Shown here: in pieces, positions 16,413-24,777 of the stretch | Numbering within the stretch: position 1 is the stretch's first letter | How the letters are laid out: every line of letters starts with the position of its first letter | DNA from: CAVQWH01 sp963718685 | GTDB taxonomy: Bacteria > Patescibacteriota > Saccharimonadia > Saccharimonadales > Saccharimonadaceae | Length of the DNA: 64,000 bases | Assembly: GCA_963718685.1 (NCBI GenBank) | Contig: OY970356.1 | Coordinates: 496,001 to 560,000, forward strand | Reading direction: 5' to 3' | Translations under genes and position numbers: made by a program | The notes under the pieces: generated by a model | Told to the model about the DNA's origin: nothing | The model's input: only the letters and a program-made list of their open reading frames with translations | The model's database searches: none

Positions 16413-17633
16413 ATGAAAACAATATATATTTTAGGGAGACAGCCTAGTATCGGCCTGGCAGAATTAGAGGCTATATACGAGGCGAAAGACATCTCAGAAG
16501 TCTCTACCCAAGTTGCACTTGTAGCAAAACCACCGATAAATCACCCTATTGGCAGCGCAGTCAAAACTGCTCAACTACTTACTACTCTGCCGACTAAGCC
16601 GTGGCCTGAGCTGAGTAATAAAATTATTCACTACCTTTTAAAGACATTGCCAAGTGAGGGTAAAGTGACGCTAGGGATTAGCGTATACGGCTCTGACGTT
16701 AATTCTAAAAAACTGCAGGCAATCGGCTTGAACCTAAAACGCCAAAGGAAAAAAGCTAACTTACCGAGTCTCAGGTTAATCCCCAACAAAAGCCCTACTC
16801 TCAATAGCGCCCAAGTGCTCCACAATAAACTCACCAGTGACAATAAATGGGAGCTACTGATAATATTCACTAATAAAAATGAGGTCGTGTTGGCTAAAAC
16901 TACTGATGTGCAAGATATAGTAGCCTACACCAAGCGCGACCGTGGACGGCCGCGAAGAGATGCTCGTGTCGGAATGCTACCGCCAAAGTTGGCCCAAACC
17001 ATGATTAACCTAGCTAACAGTAGCAGTTCTGATATCTCGGCAAGCGATGGTAAGCTAGCGCTTCCCGAGTCGAAGACTTTCGACTCGGCGAAAGAGCGCC
17101 TGCTCGATCCTTTCTGCGGCACTGGAGTTGTTCTGCAAGAAGCTGCTTTAATGGGATACTCGGTTTATGGCACAGATTTAAACGAAAGGATGATCCACTA
17201 CAGTCGCGATAACCTTAATTGGTTACAAGACATGCTTGGTATCCGTTTTGAGTGGTATCTTCACCAAGCCGACGCTACAAATGCTACCTGGCAACAGCCC
17301 ATTGATTTAGTAGTTAGCGAAGCTTACCTAGGACGCCCCTTTACTTCTGCCCCTAATGAAGCAATTTTACAAACCACCATTAATGACTGCGGTAGCATTA
17401 CTAAAAAATTCCTAGAAAACATCGCCGCTCAGATTAAGCCCGGTACCAAATTATGTATAGCCGTACCGGCGTGGTTTATAAAAAATAAAACTTATCGCTT
17501 ACCTTTGCTTGACGACCTCAGAAATATTGGCTATAATCGATTAGATTTTAAGCACGCCTCGCATGAAGATCTTATATATCATCGTGAAGGCCAAATCGTT
17601 GGCCGTGAGTTACTAGTGTTAACAAGGAGATAA
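16413..17633 (+). CDS. Trm11/TrmG10-like tRNA guanine-N2 methyltransferase
   Basis: About 406 residues. The N-terminal part resembles a divergent THUMP-type RNA-binding region. The catalytic domain has motif I DPFCGTGVVLQEA and the acidic strand VYGTDLNERM. Motif IV reads VSEAYLGRP where most family members have DPPYG, so the aspartate is replaced by Ser-Glu. Known relatives methylate G10 of tRNA. It lies one base before rpmA, which makes a likely two-gene operon. Confidence 0.75.
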   Translation: MKTIYILGRQPSIGLAELEAIYEAKDISEVSTQVALVAKPPINHPIGSAVKTAQLLTTLPTKPWPELSNKIIHYLLKTLPSEGKVTLGISVYGSDVNSKKLQAIGLNLKRQRKKANLPSLRLIPNKSPTLNSAQVLHNKLTSDNKWELLIIFTNKNEVVLAKTTDVQDIVAYTKRDRGRPRRDARVGMLPPKLAQTMINLANSSSSDISASDGKLALPESKTFDSAKERLLDPFCGTGVVLQEAALMGYSVYGTDLNERMIHYSRDNLNWLQDMLGIRFEWYLHQADATNATWQQPIDLVVSEAYLGRPFTSAPNEAILQTTINDCGSITKKFLENIAAQIKPGTKLCIAVPAWFIKNKTYRLPLLDDLRNIGYNRLDFKHASHEDLIYHREGQIVGRELLVLTRR

Positions 17634-17634
17634 T

Positions 17635-17907
17635 ATGTCACATGTTAAAGCCGGCGGATCCGCCAAAAATGTCCACGATAGTCCAGGTCAGCGCCTGGGA
17701 GTTAAGCGTGCCAGCGGTCAAAAAGTTCGTGCAGGCGAAGTGCTTGTTCGCCAAGTTGGACAAACTAAATTAGCCGGCGTGGGTACTTACCTTAGCCGCA
17801 ATTTCACTATTCACGCCGCTAAAGATGGCGTGGTTGGTTTTCGCCAGATTAAAAAACGCCGCTTTAGCGGCACAACTTCTCGCCGTACTCAAGTAGTTGT
17901 TGAGTAA
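17635..17907 (+). CDS. rpmA: 50S ribosomal protein L27
   Basis: 90 residues: SHVKAGGSAKNVHDSPGQRLGVKRASGQKVRAGEVLVRQ is the L27 core. The N-terminus starts directly at the mature form (MSHVKAGG), without the cleaved extension known from Firmicutes. It sits near the peptidyl-transferase centre. The start is preceded by AAGGAGA inside the end of the methylase gene. Confidence 0.96.
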   Translation: MSHVKAGGSAKNVHDSPGQRLGVKRASGQKVRAGEVLVRQVGQTKLAGVGTYLSRNFTIHAAKDGVVGFRQIKKRRFSGTTSRRTQVVVE

Positions 17908-17915
17908 AAGCTTAA

Positions 17916-18344
17916 TTATTTTTCTTTTTTGTCGTCTTCTTTGGAAGACTCGTCTTTTTTAGAATTTTGGGTCATTCCAAGGTGATATTTAATTTTATCG
18001 ACTACATCGCCAATTACCACTTGGGATTTAATTAGGTAATCATCTACCCCTAAGCTTTCAGCTCGATCCTTATCTTTTGGCTGGCTAAGCGCGGTTAACA
18101 TAATAACCCGGACATTAGCTGTTTCAGGAGTATTTCTTAAGATGTCTAACACATCAAAACCGCTAATCTTTGGCATCATAGCATCCAGAACAATAAGATC
18201 CGGTTTAAAATCCGTAGTAACCGCCAAAGCGTTTTCGCCGTCGTTTACCTCATTAACTTCAAAGCCTTCTAGCTCTAGTCGCGAGCGATAAACGCTTGCT
18301 AGATTGACATCATCTTCAACCAGTAAAATTTTTTTCTTCTGCAT
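17916..18344 (-). CDS. Single-domain response regulator with charged tail
   Basis: 142 residues. The receiver has VEDD, the phosphoacceptor Asp in LIVLDAMMP, Thr in MLTA and Lys in LIKSQ. After residue 122 a Lys/Asp/Glu/Ser-rich tail follows. No kinase is adjacent. It lies downstream of ctpA on the same strand, with TATAAT 11 bases before its ATG, and converges on rpmA with an 8-base gap. Confidence 0.88.
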   Translation of the reverse strand: MQKKKILLVEDDVNLASVYRSRLELEGFEVNEVNDGENALAVTTDFKPDLIVLDAMMPKISGFDVLDILRNTPETANVRVIMLTALSQPKDKDRAESLGVDDYLIKSQVVIGDVVDKIKYHLGMTQNSKKDESSKEDDKKEK

Positions 18345-18389
18345 AGTATGCCTTGATTATAGTCAACTCCACTATTTAGTACAAGGCTT

Positions 18390-19598
18390 TTAGTGGCGCA
18401 AAATACTCAGCGCTTTAGCTTGCTGAACATCTTGCCCCGCTTTTGCCTCTTTATCGGTTAGCTTTACGATAACATCGGGTTTAATGCCCGATTTAGAAAT
18501 ATTCTTGCCGTCAGGCGTGTACCACTTCGATACAGTAACCTTGAGTTGCGCGCCATTACTTAGTTTTATAATTTCTTGCACACTACCCTTTCCGAAGGTC
18601 TGTTCACCCACCAATGTAGCTACGCCGTTGTCTTTAAGTGCACCAGCCAGAATCTCGCTTGCACTGGCACTTCCGCCGTCAACCAAAACCACCGTCGGTA
18701 CGCCAGCAAGAATTGCGTCGCCTTCGCTAGATCGCAGTCTATCGGTTATTTTACCTTTGGTACGCTCTGTAACAACCGGCTTGTTATTCAGCCATAAGCT
18801 TGCTACATCTCGTGCAGCTACCAAATATCCGCCACCATCACCGCGTAAATCAACTATCACGCCTTTTACGCCATGGTCCCGGAAGTTTTGCGCCGCTTCG
18901 CGGGCTGATCTCACCGTATCGTTATCGCCAAAGCGAGAAATCCGCATAATACCGATGTTATCTTTGGTAATATGAGCTTTTACGCTAGGGTCGGTAACTT
19001 TAGCTCTGGTAATATCCAACTCTCGGGTATCGTTTTTGCCACGCATAATCGTCAGTTTTATAGTCGTCCCCGCTTCACCACGAATTTTACTAACTGATTC
19101 ATCAAGCGACCAGCCTTTTGTGTCGTGATTGTTTACCTTTGCGATAACATCTTGCTGCTTAAGCCCAGCTTTTTTAGCAGGGCTGCCGTCCACTACACTT
19201 ATAACCGTTAATTTGTCATTACGTAGCGTAAGCTCAGCGCCAATGCCGGTAATAGTGCCATTCAAGTCGCTGGAAAAGTCCGCGGCCTGCTTTTTATCAA
19301 AATATACCGTATAAGGATCGTCTATCGCCTTCACCAAGCCTTGATTAGCCCCGGCAATCAGTTTGCTTGTATCAAGCCGTCCGTCGTAATGCTTGGATAG
19401 CTCATTATAAGTTTGCTGAACAGAACTCAAATCCAAAGATTTGTTGACTATACTGCCGTCAGACAGCCAATTGTGCGTGCGGGTACCAAGCACAAACATC
19501 ACCACCGCTACAACTGCTAAGCTGATAGCAAAAGTAGCTTTGGATATGCCTTTTGGCTGACTCTCCCCACCATAACTATTTGTTTTATTTTTAGGCAT
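18390..19598 (-). CDS. ctpA: Carboxyl-terminal processing protease (S41)
   Basis: About 402 residues from the ATG at 19598, with TATAAT 8 bases upstream. It has an N-terminal membrane anchor, a PDZ domain (ITGIGAELTL...AKKAGLKQQDVIAKVN) and the S41 catalytic core: the nucleophile Ser in VDGGSASASEILAGALKDN and Lys in EQTFGKGSVQ. Family members trim exported proteins. In other bacteria they regulate peptidoglycan hydrolases, which fits the PcsB-like gene upstream. Confidence 0.93.
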   Translation of the reverse strand: MPKNKTNSYGGESQPKGISKATFAISLAVVAVVMFVLGTRTHNWLSDGSIVNKSLDLSSVQQTYNELSKHYDGRLDTSKLIAGANQGLVKAIDDPYTVYFDKKQAADFSSDLNGTITGIGAELTLRNDKLTVISVVDGSPAKKAGLKQQDVIAKVNNHDTKGWSLDESVSKIRGEAGTTIKLTIMRGKNDTRELDITRAKVTDPSVKAHITKDNIGIMRISRFGDNDTVRSAREAAQNFRDHGVKGVIVDLRGDGGGYLVAARDVASLWLNNKPVVTERTKGKITDRLRSSEGDAILAGVPTVVLVDGGSASASEILAGALKDNGVATLVGEQTFGKGSVQEIIKLSNGAQLKVTVSKWYTPDGKNISKSGIKPDVIVKLTDKEAKAGQDVQQAKALSILRH

Positions 19599-19659
19599 CA
19601 AAATCAATTATAACCCTTCTTATTAAAGATTACACGCTAAAGCTAATTTATACGAATTA

Positions 19660-20799
19660 CTAGAAGTAAATATAAGTGTCGAAGAACGATGCCGGTACGG
19701 TCATCTCGCTATAGTGGCCCGCAAAATCCCAGTTGTATTGGCTTACTGTTACGTATCCGCCGCTCACGCCTTCTACCCATGCTACGTGGCCGTAATAGCC
19801 GCTAGACATTACCGCTACCGAGTGAGCTCGGGGCGCTGAGCCCATTCTAAAACCTGAGGCTGCCGCACTGCCGGGCCATTGGTTGGCATTGCCCCAGCCA
19901 TATACATGATAGCCTCGAACACTTTGAACTTTCCATGCTGCGTAGCTTACGCACTCACGGTTATACATGCCCCATGGGTCTACTAAAGAGTCTTGGGAAG
20001 CGTTGTCTAGATAGCTCGGGTAACCGCCGTGCCCCGGGTCACCGGCGTGAACCGTAGCGCCGCCGCCGTATGATTGCAGCCTTGCTGCATTAGCTGCCGC
20101 TTGCTCAGCCCGCAAGCTGGAAATTTGACTGTTCTTATTGCTAATCAATCCCTGATAAGCCGACTCTTTACCTTTGGTTTGTTGCAGAAGTTGATTGCGT
20201 TCGTTTTCTTTGGCAAGTATAGCCTTTTGCTGGTTCTTTTGGTTAGCAATTACCAGTTCGACTTCATGCTTTTGCTTATTAAGTTTTTGCTTTAAAGTTT
20301 GAATTTCATTAATACTTTGATTAACTTTGTCGCGTACCGAAGCTAAATATTCTTGTTTGTCTAGGTAGTCACCAATACTGCCGCTACTGGCCAGCATTTC
20401 AACCGGTGTAACTTGGTCTTCAATTGAGAGGTCGACTATAGATTGGCCAAAGGCTTTTTGGTTTTCCTTCAACTTCTTTTCGTTGGCGGCAATATCTTTT
20501 ACCAGCTTATCGTGCTTAGCCTGGCTCAAGCTAAGCTGGCTTTCAATCTGGGATTTCTGGGCCCCGATCTTTGCCAGAGCATTATTTAAAGTGTCTGCTT
20601 TCTTACTTAACTTAGACGATTCTTGCTGGTATGCATCAATTTCACGCTGAGCCTGGGCAATCTTTTGGTCATATTGATCGGCAGCTACCGATTGGCTCAT
20701 GCCTGCCGGAACTGCTAAAACCATTAAAACAGTGGCAGCGACTAAAGTCGACGAAGTCACTAACTGCTTAAATTGTGGTGTGGTGGACCGTAGTTTCAT
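19660..20799 (-). CDS. PcsB-like secreted peptidoglycan hydrolase (coiled coil plus CHAP)
   Basis: About 379 residues. A signal peptide (LVAATVLMVLAVPAGMSQSVAA) is followed by two long coiled-coil arms (about 45-240), a short linker and a C-terminal CHAP domain with catalytic Cys in NRECVSYAAW and His in YYGHVAWVEG. This is the architecture of PcsB/CwlO-type enzymes activated by FtsEX. The ATG at 20799 is preferred over an upstream GTG because TTAGGGGGAA lies just before it. ftsX is directly upstream. Confidence 0.88.
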   Translation of the reverse strand: MKLRSTTPQFKQLVTSSTLVAATVLMVLAVPAGMSQSVAADQYDQKIAQAQREIDAYQQESSKLSKKADTLNNALAKIGAQKSQIESQLSLSQAKHDKLVKDIAANEKKLKENQKAFGQSIVDLSIEDQVTPVEMLASSGSIGDYLDKQEYLASVRDKVNQSINEIQTLKQKLNKQKHEVELVIANQKNQQKAILAKENERNQLLQQTKGKESAYQGLISNKNSQISSLRAEQAAANAARLQSYGGGATVHAGDPGHGGYPSYLDNASQDSLVDPWGMYNRECVSYAAWKVQSVRGYHVYGWGNANQWPGSAAASGFRMGSAPRAHSVAVMSSGYYGHVAWVEGVSGGYVTVSQYNWDFAGHYSEMTVPASFFDTYIYF

Positions 20800-20871
20800 G
20801 ATGTTATTTCCCCCTAATGCTAGCACTATAAAGCATAAGCGTCAATACACTTATGCAAAAACTAGCTAATT

Positions 20872-21879
20872 TTATACTTTTAGATAACGGTGAACGGCAA
20901 AGACTGACGATATAACGCCAATAATCGCGCCGATTAGAACTAATCCAAGAAACACAAAAGCAATATTAATGGTGACGAAATCAATCGTCGGCTGTATGGC
21001 AACCCCAGACTTAACTAAAGGCTCTCGTAGTAAGCCCAAACCTGTCCAACCCAGTCCGGTAGCAAAAATTGCCGCAAAAAAACCATACATCATAGCCTCT
21101 ACAGTAAATGGCCCGCGAATAAAGTTTCTATCAGCACCAATAAGCTTCATCATCTCGATCTCGTCTTTACGGTTAAAGATAGCCATGCGAATAGTGTTAA
21201 AGATAATAAGCACAGAAATTGCTATAAATACTACGCTAGCGATTGTCCCTACTCGGCTTATAAATTGTACTGTGTTGCCTATGGTATCTATAGTCTTACG
21301 TCTTGACGTTGCAAACGTAGGTGCATGATCCGGACTAATAGAATCTTGGAAAAGTTTATCGTTTTTAACAAGAGATTCTATGCTGCCTAACTTATCTAAA
21401 TCAGTCGGCACTACGCGCAAAGTTGCAGGATATGGAGTCTGAGGTAATTCTGAAAGAGTTTTTAGCTGATTTTTAGGTAGGTCACCGTTAGCAATACTAT
21501 CTTTTTGATACTGACTGGAGCTAATATAGCGCGTACTATCAACGCTAGGAAGTTTTTTAAGTTTGCTTTCTAGCTGTTTGGCGGTAGATTCGTCAATATC
21601 ATTTTTTAAATAAATAGATATGTCTACTTTAGATCTGAAATAATCAACGGTTGACAACAGGGTATACCTAGCAGCTAACGTGCTGAATACGATTAAAAGT
21701 GTAATTGTCATAACTGCGGTAGCAGCGATAGTTAGCCAGGCGTTACGCGAAAAGTTATTAATGCCATAGCGGCACATGCGCACAAAAGTAATCCACTTGC
21801 GACGCACACGCTGGTTTTGCCTTAAGGCAACTTTAGCGTCAGTAGTTTGCTTCTGCTGCTTTTTCTTCTTATCCGTCAT
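20872..21879 (-). CDS. ftsX: Cell-division ABC permease FtsX
   Basis: 335 residues: basic N-terminus, first helix, an extracytoplasmic domain (about 85-210), then three more helices. MAIFNRKDEIEMMKLIGADRNFIRGPF is the family signature. With FtsE it transmits ATP hydrolysis across the membrane to cell-wall hydrolases. It overlaps ftsE by 4 bases and is followed by the PcsB-like gene. Confidence 0.93.
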   Translation of the reverse strand: MTDKKKKQQKQTTDAKVALRQNQRVRRKWITFVRMCRYGINNFSRNAWLTIAATAVMTITLLIVFSTLAARYTLLSTVDYFRSKVDISIYLKNDIDESTAKQLESKLKKLPSVDSTRYISSSQYQKDSIANGDLPKNQLKTLSELPQTPYPATLRVVPTDLDKLGSIESLVKNDKLFQDSISPDHAPTFATSRRKTIDTIGNTVQFISRVGTIASVVFIAISVLIIFNTIRMAIFNRKDEIEMMKLIGADRNFIRGPFTVEAMMYGFFAAIFATGLGWTGLGLLREPLVKSGVAIQPTIDFVTINIAFVFLGLVLIGAIIGVISSVFAVHRYLKV

Positions 21880-22559
21880 TGTTTGTAACTACCTCTTACT
21901 TGGTCGGAAGTAACTTTACCGTGATCAATAGTAATAACCCGCCGTTTCAACCGGTTTACAATTTCTGCATTGTGAGTGGTTAGAAGAACCGTCGTGCCAT
22001 AGCGGTTAATTTTCTCTAGCAAGCGCACAATATCCCAGCTGTGTTTAGGGTCTAGATTACCAGTTGGCTCGTCGGCGATTAAAATTTTCGGTTGGCGCAC
22101 TACTGCGCGAGCAATTGAAACACGCTGCTGTTCGCCGCCGGAAAGCTGCCTAGGAAATTGCTTTTCTTTGCCATTTAAGCCCACTAAATCAATAACTTTT
22201 GGCACAGTAGATTTAATCTCGCGGTTGGTCATACCGGCAATTTCCAGCGCAAAAGCTACGTTTTCGAACACGGTACGTTGCGGTAAAAGTTTAAAATCTT
22301 GGAAAACTACGCCAATTTTACGGCGCAGCATAGGAATCTGCTGATCTTTTAAGGAATCGTAATCGATGCCGCCAACTACAATTTTGCCACTGGTCGGTTT
22401 TTCTTCGCGCGTTAAGAGTCTTAGCAAAGTAGTTTTGCCCGCGCCGCTGGTGCCTACTAAAATCACGAATTCTTTTGGCTCAACATGAATACTAACCCGA
22501 TTCAGCGACGGTTTAGAGGTTTTGCCATAACGTTTTGTTACCCTATCTAACAGAATCAT
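21876..22559 (-). CDS. ftsE: Cell-division ATPase FtsE
   Basis: 227 residues from MILLDRVTKRYG. The Walker A motif is GTSGAGKTT, the signature LSGGEQQRVSIARA, and the Walker B segment ILIADEPTGNLD. A longer frame begins at 22607, but TATAAT lies 9 bases before the ATG at 22559, so the shorter start is used. It is first gene of the ftsE-ftsX-PcsB-ctpA series. Confidence 0.94.
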   Translation of the reverse strand: MILLDRVTKRYGKTSKPSLNRVSIHVEPKEFVILVGTSGAGKTTLLRLLTREEKPTSGKIVVGGIDYDSLKDQQIPMLRRKIGVVFQDFKLLPQRTVFENVAFALEIAGMTNREIKSTVPKVIDLVGLNGKEKQFPRQLSGGEQQRVSIARAVVRQPKILIADEPTGNLDPKHSWDIVRLLEKINRYGTTVLLTTHNAEIVNRLKRRVITIDHGKVTSDQVRGSYKQ

Positions 22560-22586
22560 ACAAGCTAAATTATAGCATAGAAAGAG

Positions 22587-22717
22587 GTCCTCTAAGTAAA
22601 GCTTCAAAACTCTTGAAACAGACTAGAAGCGAAGTACAACCCCTGAGAATCCTGACTGAAACAGGCATTTTTGGGGCGTAGAACGGTCTGTTGAGAGAAT
22701 TTTGAAGCTTACTTAGG
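22587..22717. repeat. Rod-like inverted-repeat element, possible structured RNA
   Basis: The ends GTCC-TC-TAAGTAA-A-GCTTCAAAA and TTTTGAAGC-TTACTTA-GGAC pair over about 20 bp with small bulges; AACAGAC/GTCTGTT continues the stem after a short internal loop. Inside, CCCC/GGGG and CCTG/CAGG form a further stem with a 7-by-7 internal loop. No ORF is present. It fills the gap between the prfB stop and the ftsE promoter. It could be a minus-strand transcript of about 130 nt, an attenuator, or a MITE-like insertion. Confidence 0.6.
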
Positions 22718-22718
22718 A

Positions 22719-23804
22719 CTAGCCAGCAAGGTTAGCTTCTAGGTAGGAATCAATAAAGCCGTCTATCTTGCCATCCAGCACCTTTTGGGCATCGCGTTCT
22801 TCATGTTTTGTGCGAGTATCTTTGACCATAGTGTACGGATGCAAAACATAGTTGCGGATCTGTGCGCCCCACTCGGCAGACTTGCTGGGGCCTTTTAGTT
22901 TTGCCAGGTTTTCTTCGTGTTGCTCAAGCTGCAGTTGGGCTAATTTTGAGCGCAAAACTTTCAGGGCGGTTTCTTTATTTTGCAGCTGCGAGCGTTCGTT
23001 TTGAATACTAGCCGTAATGCCGGTTGGTAAATGCGTTACGCGCACTGCACTGTCGGTAGTATTCACGCTCTGACCGCCGTGGCCACCGGCTCGAAAAACA
23101 TCAATTTTCAAGTCTTTATCATCTAATTTCACTTCTTCAGGCGTGTCGATCTGCGGCAAAACTTCAACCAACGCAAAACTGGTTTGGCGCAAGTTATCAG
23201 AGTTAAACGGACTCAAACGCACCAGGCGATGCACGCCATGCTCGCTTTTTAATTTTCCATATGCATACGGCCCGCTTATTTCTATCGCGCTGCTTTTGAT
23301 GCCGGCTTCCTCGCCCGCCGACTGTTCTATAACTTTGGCCTGAATATCGCTGTTTTCAGCCCAGCGCAGATACATTCTCTCTAACATCTGCGTAAAATCG
23401 GCAGCATCGGTGCCACCTACTCCAGCGCTTAAACGAATAATCGCATCGTGATCGTCGTAACGACCATTAAATTGCAGTTGTTTTTTTAAGCTCTCAAATT
23501 CCGATTCCAGAGTTTGTAGCTGAGGCTCAACTTCAGTCTTCAAACTCTCGTCGCCCAGTTCAATCAGCTCGATTAAATCTTTTAGCTGGGTGCGTAGCTT
23601 TTGCCATGGTTCCACAGCACTCTTTAGGCTGGCTAGCTTTTTGCTCTTAGTTTGCGCGGCGCCTGAATCACTCCAAGCATCAGGCTTGGCCAGTTCAGTC
23701 TCTAGCTTGTTTTGTTGAGCTAGCTTTTCATCAATATCAAGCTGCTTAGCCGCAGCCTCCACTTCATCAGCCAGCTTTTTAATTTGTTTTAATAACGATT
23801 GCAT
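22719..23804 (-). CDS. prfB: Peptide chain release factor 2
   Basis: 361 residues from the ATG at 23804, with TACAAT 7 bases upstream. The GGQ motif is in AGGHGGQSVN and the RF2 stop-reading tripeptide SPF in RLSPFNSDN. It terminates at UAA and UGA. The programmed frameshift found in many prfB genes is absent; the frame is continuous. Its presence supports UGA being a stop codon here. Confidence 0.96.
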   Translation of the reverse strand: MQSLLKQIKKLADEVEAAAKQLDIDEKLAQQNKLETELAKPDAWSDSGAAQTKSKKLASLKSAVEPWQKLRTQLKDLIELIELGDESLKTEVEPQLQTLESEFESLKKQLQFNGRYDDHDAIIRLSAGVGGTDAADFTQMLERMYLRWAENSDIQAKVIEQSAGEEAGIKSSAIEISGPYAYGKLKSEHGVHRLVRLSPFNSDNLRQTSFALVEVLPQIDTPEEVKLDDKDLKIDVFRAGGHGGQSVNTTDSAVRVTHLPTGITASIQNERSQLQNKETALKVLRSKLAQLQLEQHEENLAKLKGPSKSAEWGAQIRNYVLHPYTMVKDTRTKHEERDAQKVLDGKIDGFIDSYLEANLAG

Positions 23805-23864
23805 GTAGTTTATTGTAGCGCGAAATAAAGTAAACAAACAGATATGAAACTCAATCTAGGAAAG

Positions 23865-23886
23865 CTGGAGGCCTTTCGGCCTCCAG
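23865..23886 (-). terminator. Terminator after the first ClpN gene
   Basis: A perfect 9-bp stem CTGGAGGCC/GGCCTCCAG with a 4-base loop begins 13 bases after the stop. The following CTTTCCT is only weakly T-rich. An equivalent hairpin follows the paralogous gene at 24744. Confidence 0.65.
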
Positions 23887-23898
23887 TATCCCTATTTA

Positions 23899-24564
23899 CT
23901 ACTGCGCGTCCCTGGAATCGTCGAGACGTGCCTTGAGTTTCTTGAGTCTCGCGAGACGTTTCTCGATTTTTTCGAGTTCTTTCTCGATACGCTCCGGTTC
24001 TGGCGACAAAACTAGGTCTTCACCAAACTGCTCCTTCATCAAAGGAACTTGCTCTTTGGCCCGCTTAAGGTACCACTCCATTTCTTGTATCGGGTCGGTA
24101 CGGGGACTAACGCCGTGTTGGAAATTTTCCATGATACGCTGTCGCACCACTAGCAATTCTACATCAAGCAGCCCTTCAAGAACCCGTGGGCCAACACCCT
24201 CGTTTTCTCGTATGAAGGCGAGCAAAATGTGCTCGACTCCAATATGGTTGTGCCCGAGACTCATCGCCTCGCGCAACGAGAGCTCAAGAATCCTCTTCGC
24301 TCGGGGCGTAAAAGGCAACTGGCCGGTAGGTTTCGAATCCTGAACCTCTTCTCTCGACCCAGTCATAGCTACCAGTGCCTCGCGAAACTTTTGCTTATCT
24401 ACTCCCAACCCAGTCAGCAACCACGGAGTAAGGCCATCTTCCTCTGCGATTATCATCGCCAAAGCAAGATGCTCACTGCCGACGTAATTATCGCCTAGCT
24501 CTTTGGCTTGCTCTTGGGCAATGGAAATAACCCCGTTTGCAGCATCAGTGAGTCGCTCAAACAT
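23899..24564 (-). CDS. Stand-alone Clp N-terminal domain protein, copy 1
   Basis: 221 residues. Two Clp-N repeats are seen: about 1-70 (FERLTDAANGVISIAQEQAKELGDNYVGSEHLALAMI) and about 82-140 (PFTPRAKRILELSLREAMSLGHNHIGVEHILLAFIRENEG). A charged coiled-coil tail follows (EPERIEKELEKIEKRLARLKKLKARL). There is no AAA+ module, so it cannot be an unfoldase itself; an adaptor or client-binding role is inference. The start has GAGGCGGCGAG upstream, shared with its paralogue, as are promoter and leader. Confidence 0.88.
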   Translation of the reverse strand: MFERLTDAANGVISIAQEQAKELGDNYVGSEHLALAMIIAEEDGLTPWLLTGLGVDKQKFREALVAMTGSREEVQDSKPTGQLPFTPRAKRILELSLREAMSLGHNHIGVEHILLAFIRENEGVGPRVLEGLLDVELLVVRQRIMENFQHGVSPRTDPIQEMEWYLKRAKEQVPLMKEQFGEDLVLSPEPERIEKELEKIEKRLARLKKLKARLDDSRDAQ

Positions 24565-24680
24565 CTCGCCGCCTCATTTCTTTCAGTAGTGAATAGGGTA
24601 AATTTTGAGATCCAGAAATTTGAATCTCATATCTACTTACTTAAAAATACGTTAAATCACCACCAATTTAATTAAACATT

Positions 24681-24709
24681 ACTATAGATTATTTTATTAG
24701 CTTTGTAAA
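24681..24709 (-). promoter_or_regulatory. Promoter of ClpN copy 1
   Basis: TTTACA and TATAGT are separated by 17 bases. The leader of about 110 bases shares long identical blocks with that of copy 2, including CTCAAAATTTACCCTA just before the start region. Confidence 0.8.
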
Positions 24710-24743
24710 ATTATAAACAGATATGAAATTCAAAGTAGGAAAG

Positions 24744-24766
24744 CTGGGAGCCTTTGCGGCTCCCAG
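24744..24766 (-). terminator. Terminator after the second ClpN gene
   Basis: A 9-bp stem CTGGGAGCC/GGCTCCCAG with a 5-base loop lies 11 bases after the stop, followed by CTTTCCTACTTT. The base pairs differ from the copy-1 hairpin in a compensatory way. Confidence 0.65.
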
Positions 24767-24777
24767 ATCCCTACTCA

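Noticed and set aside
22587..22717. SRP RNA or tmRNA at the rod-like element
   Set aside because: The SRP apical GGAAGGAAGCAGC-type motif and the tmRNA tag frame or tRNA-like ends are not seen on either strand.
22719..23804. Programmed frameshift in prfB
   Set aside because: The reading frame is continuous from the ATG and no in-frame UGA with a slippery CUU is present.
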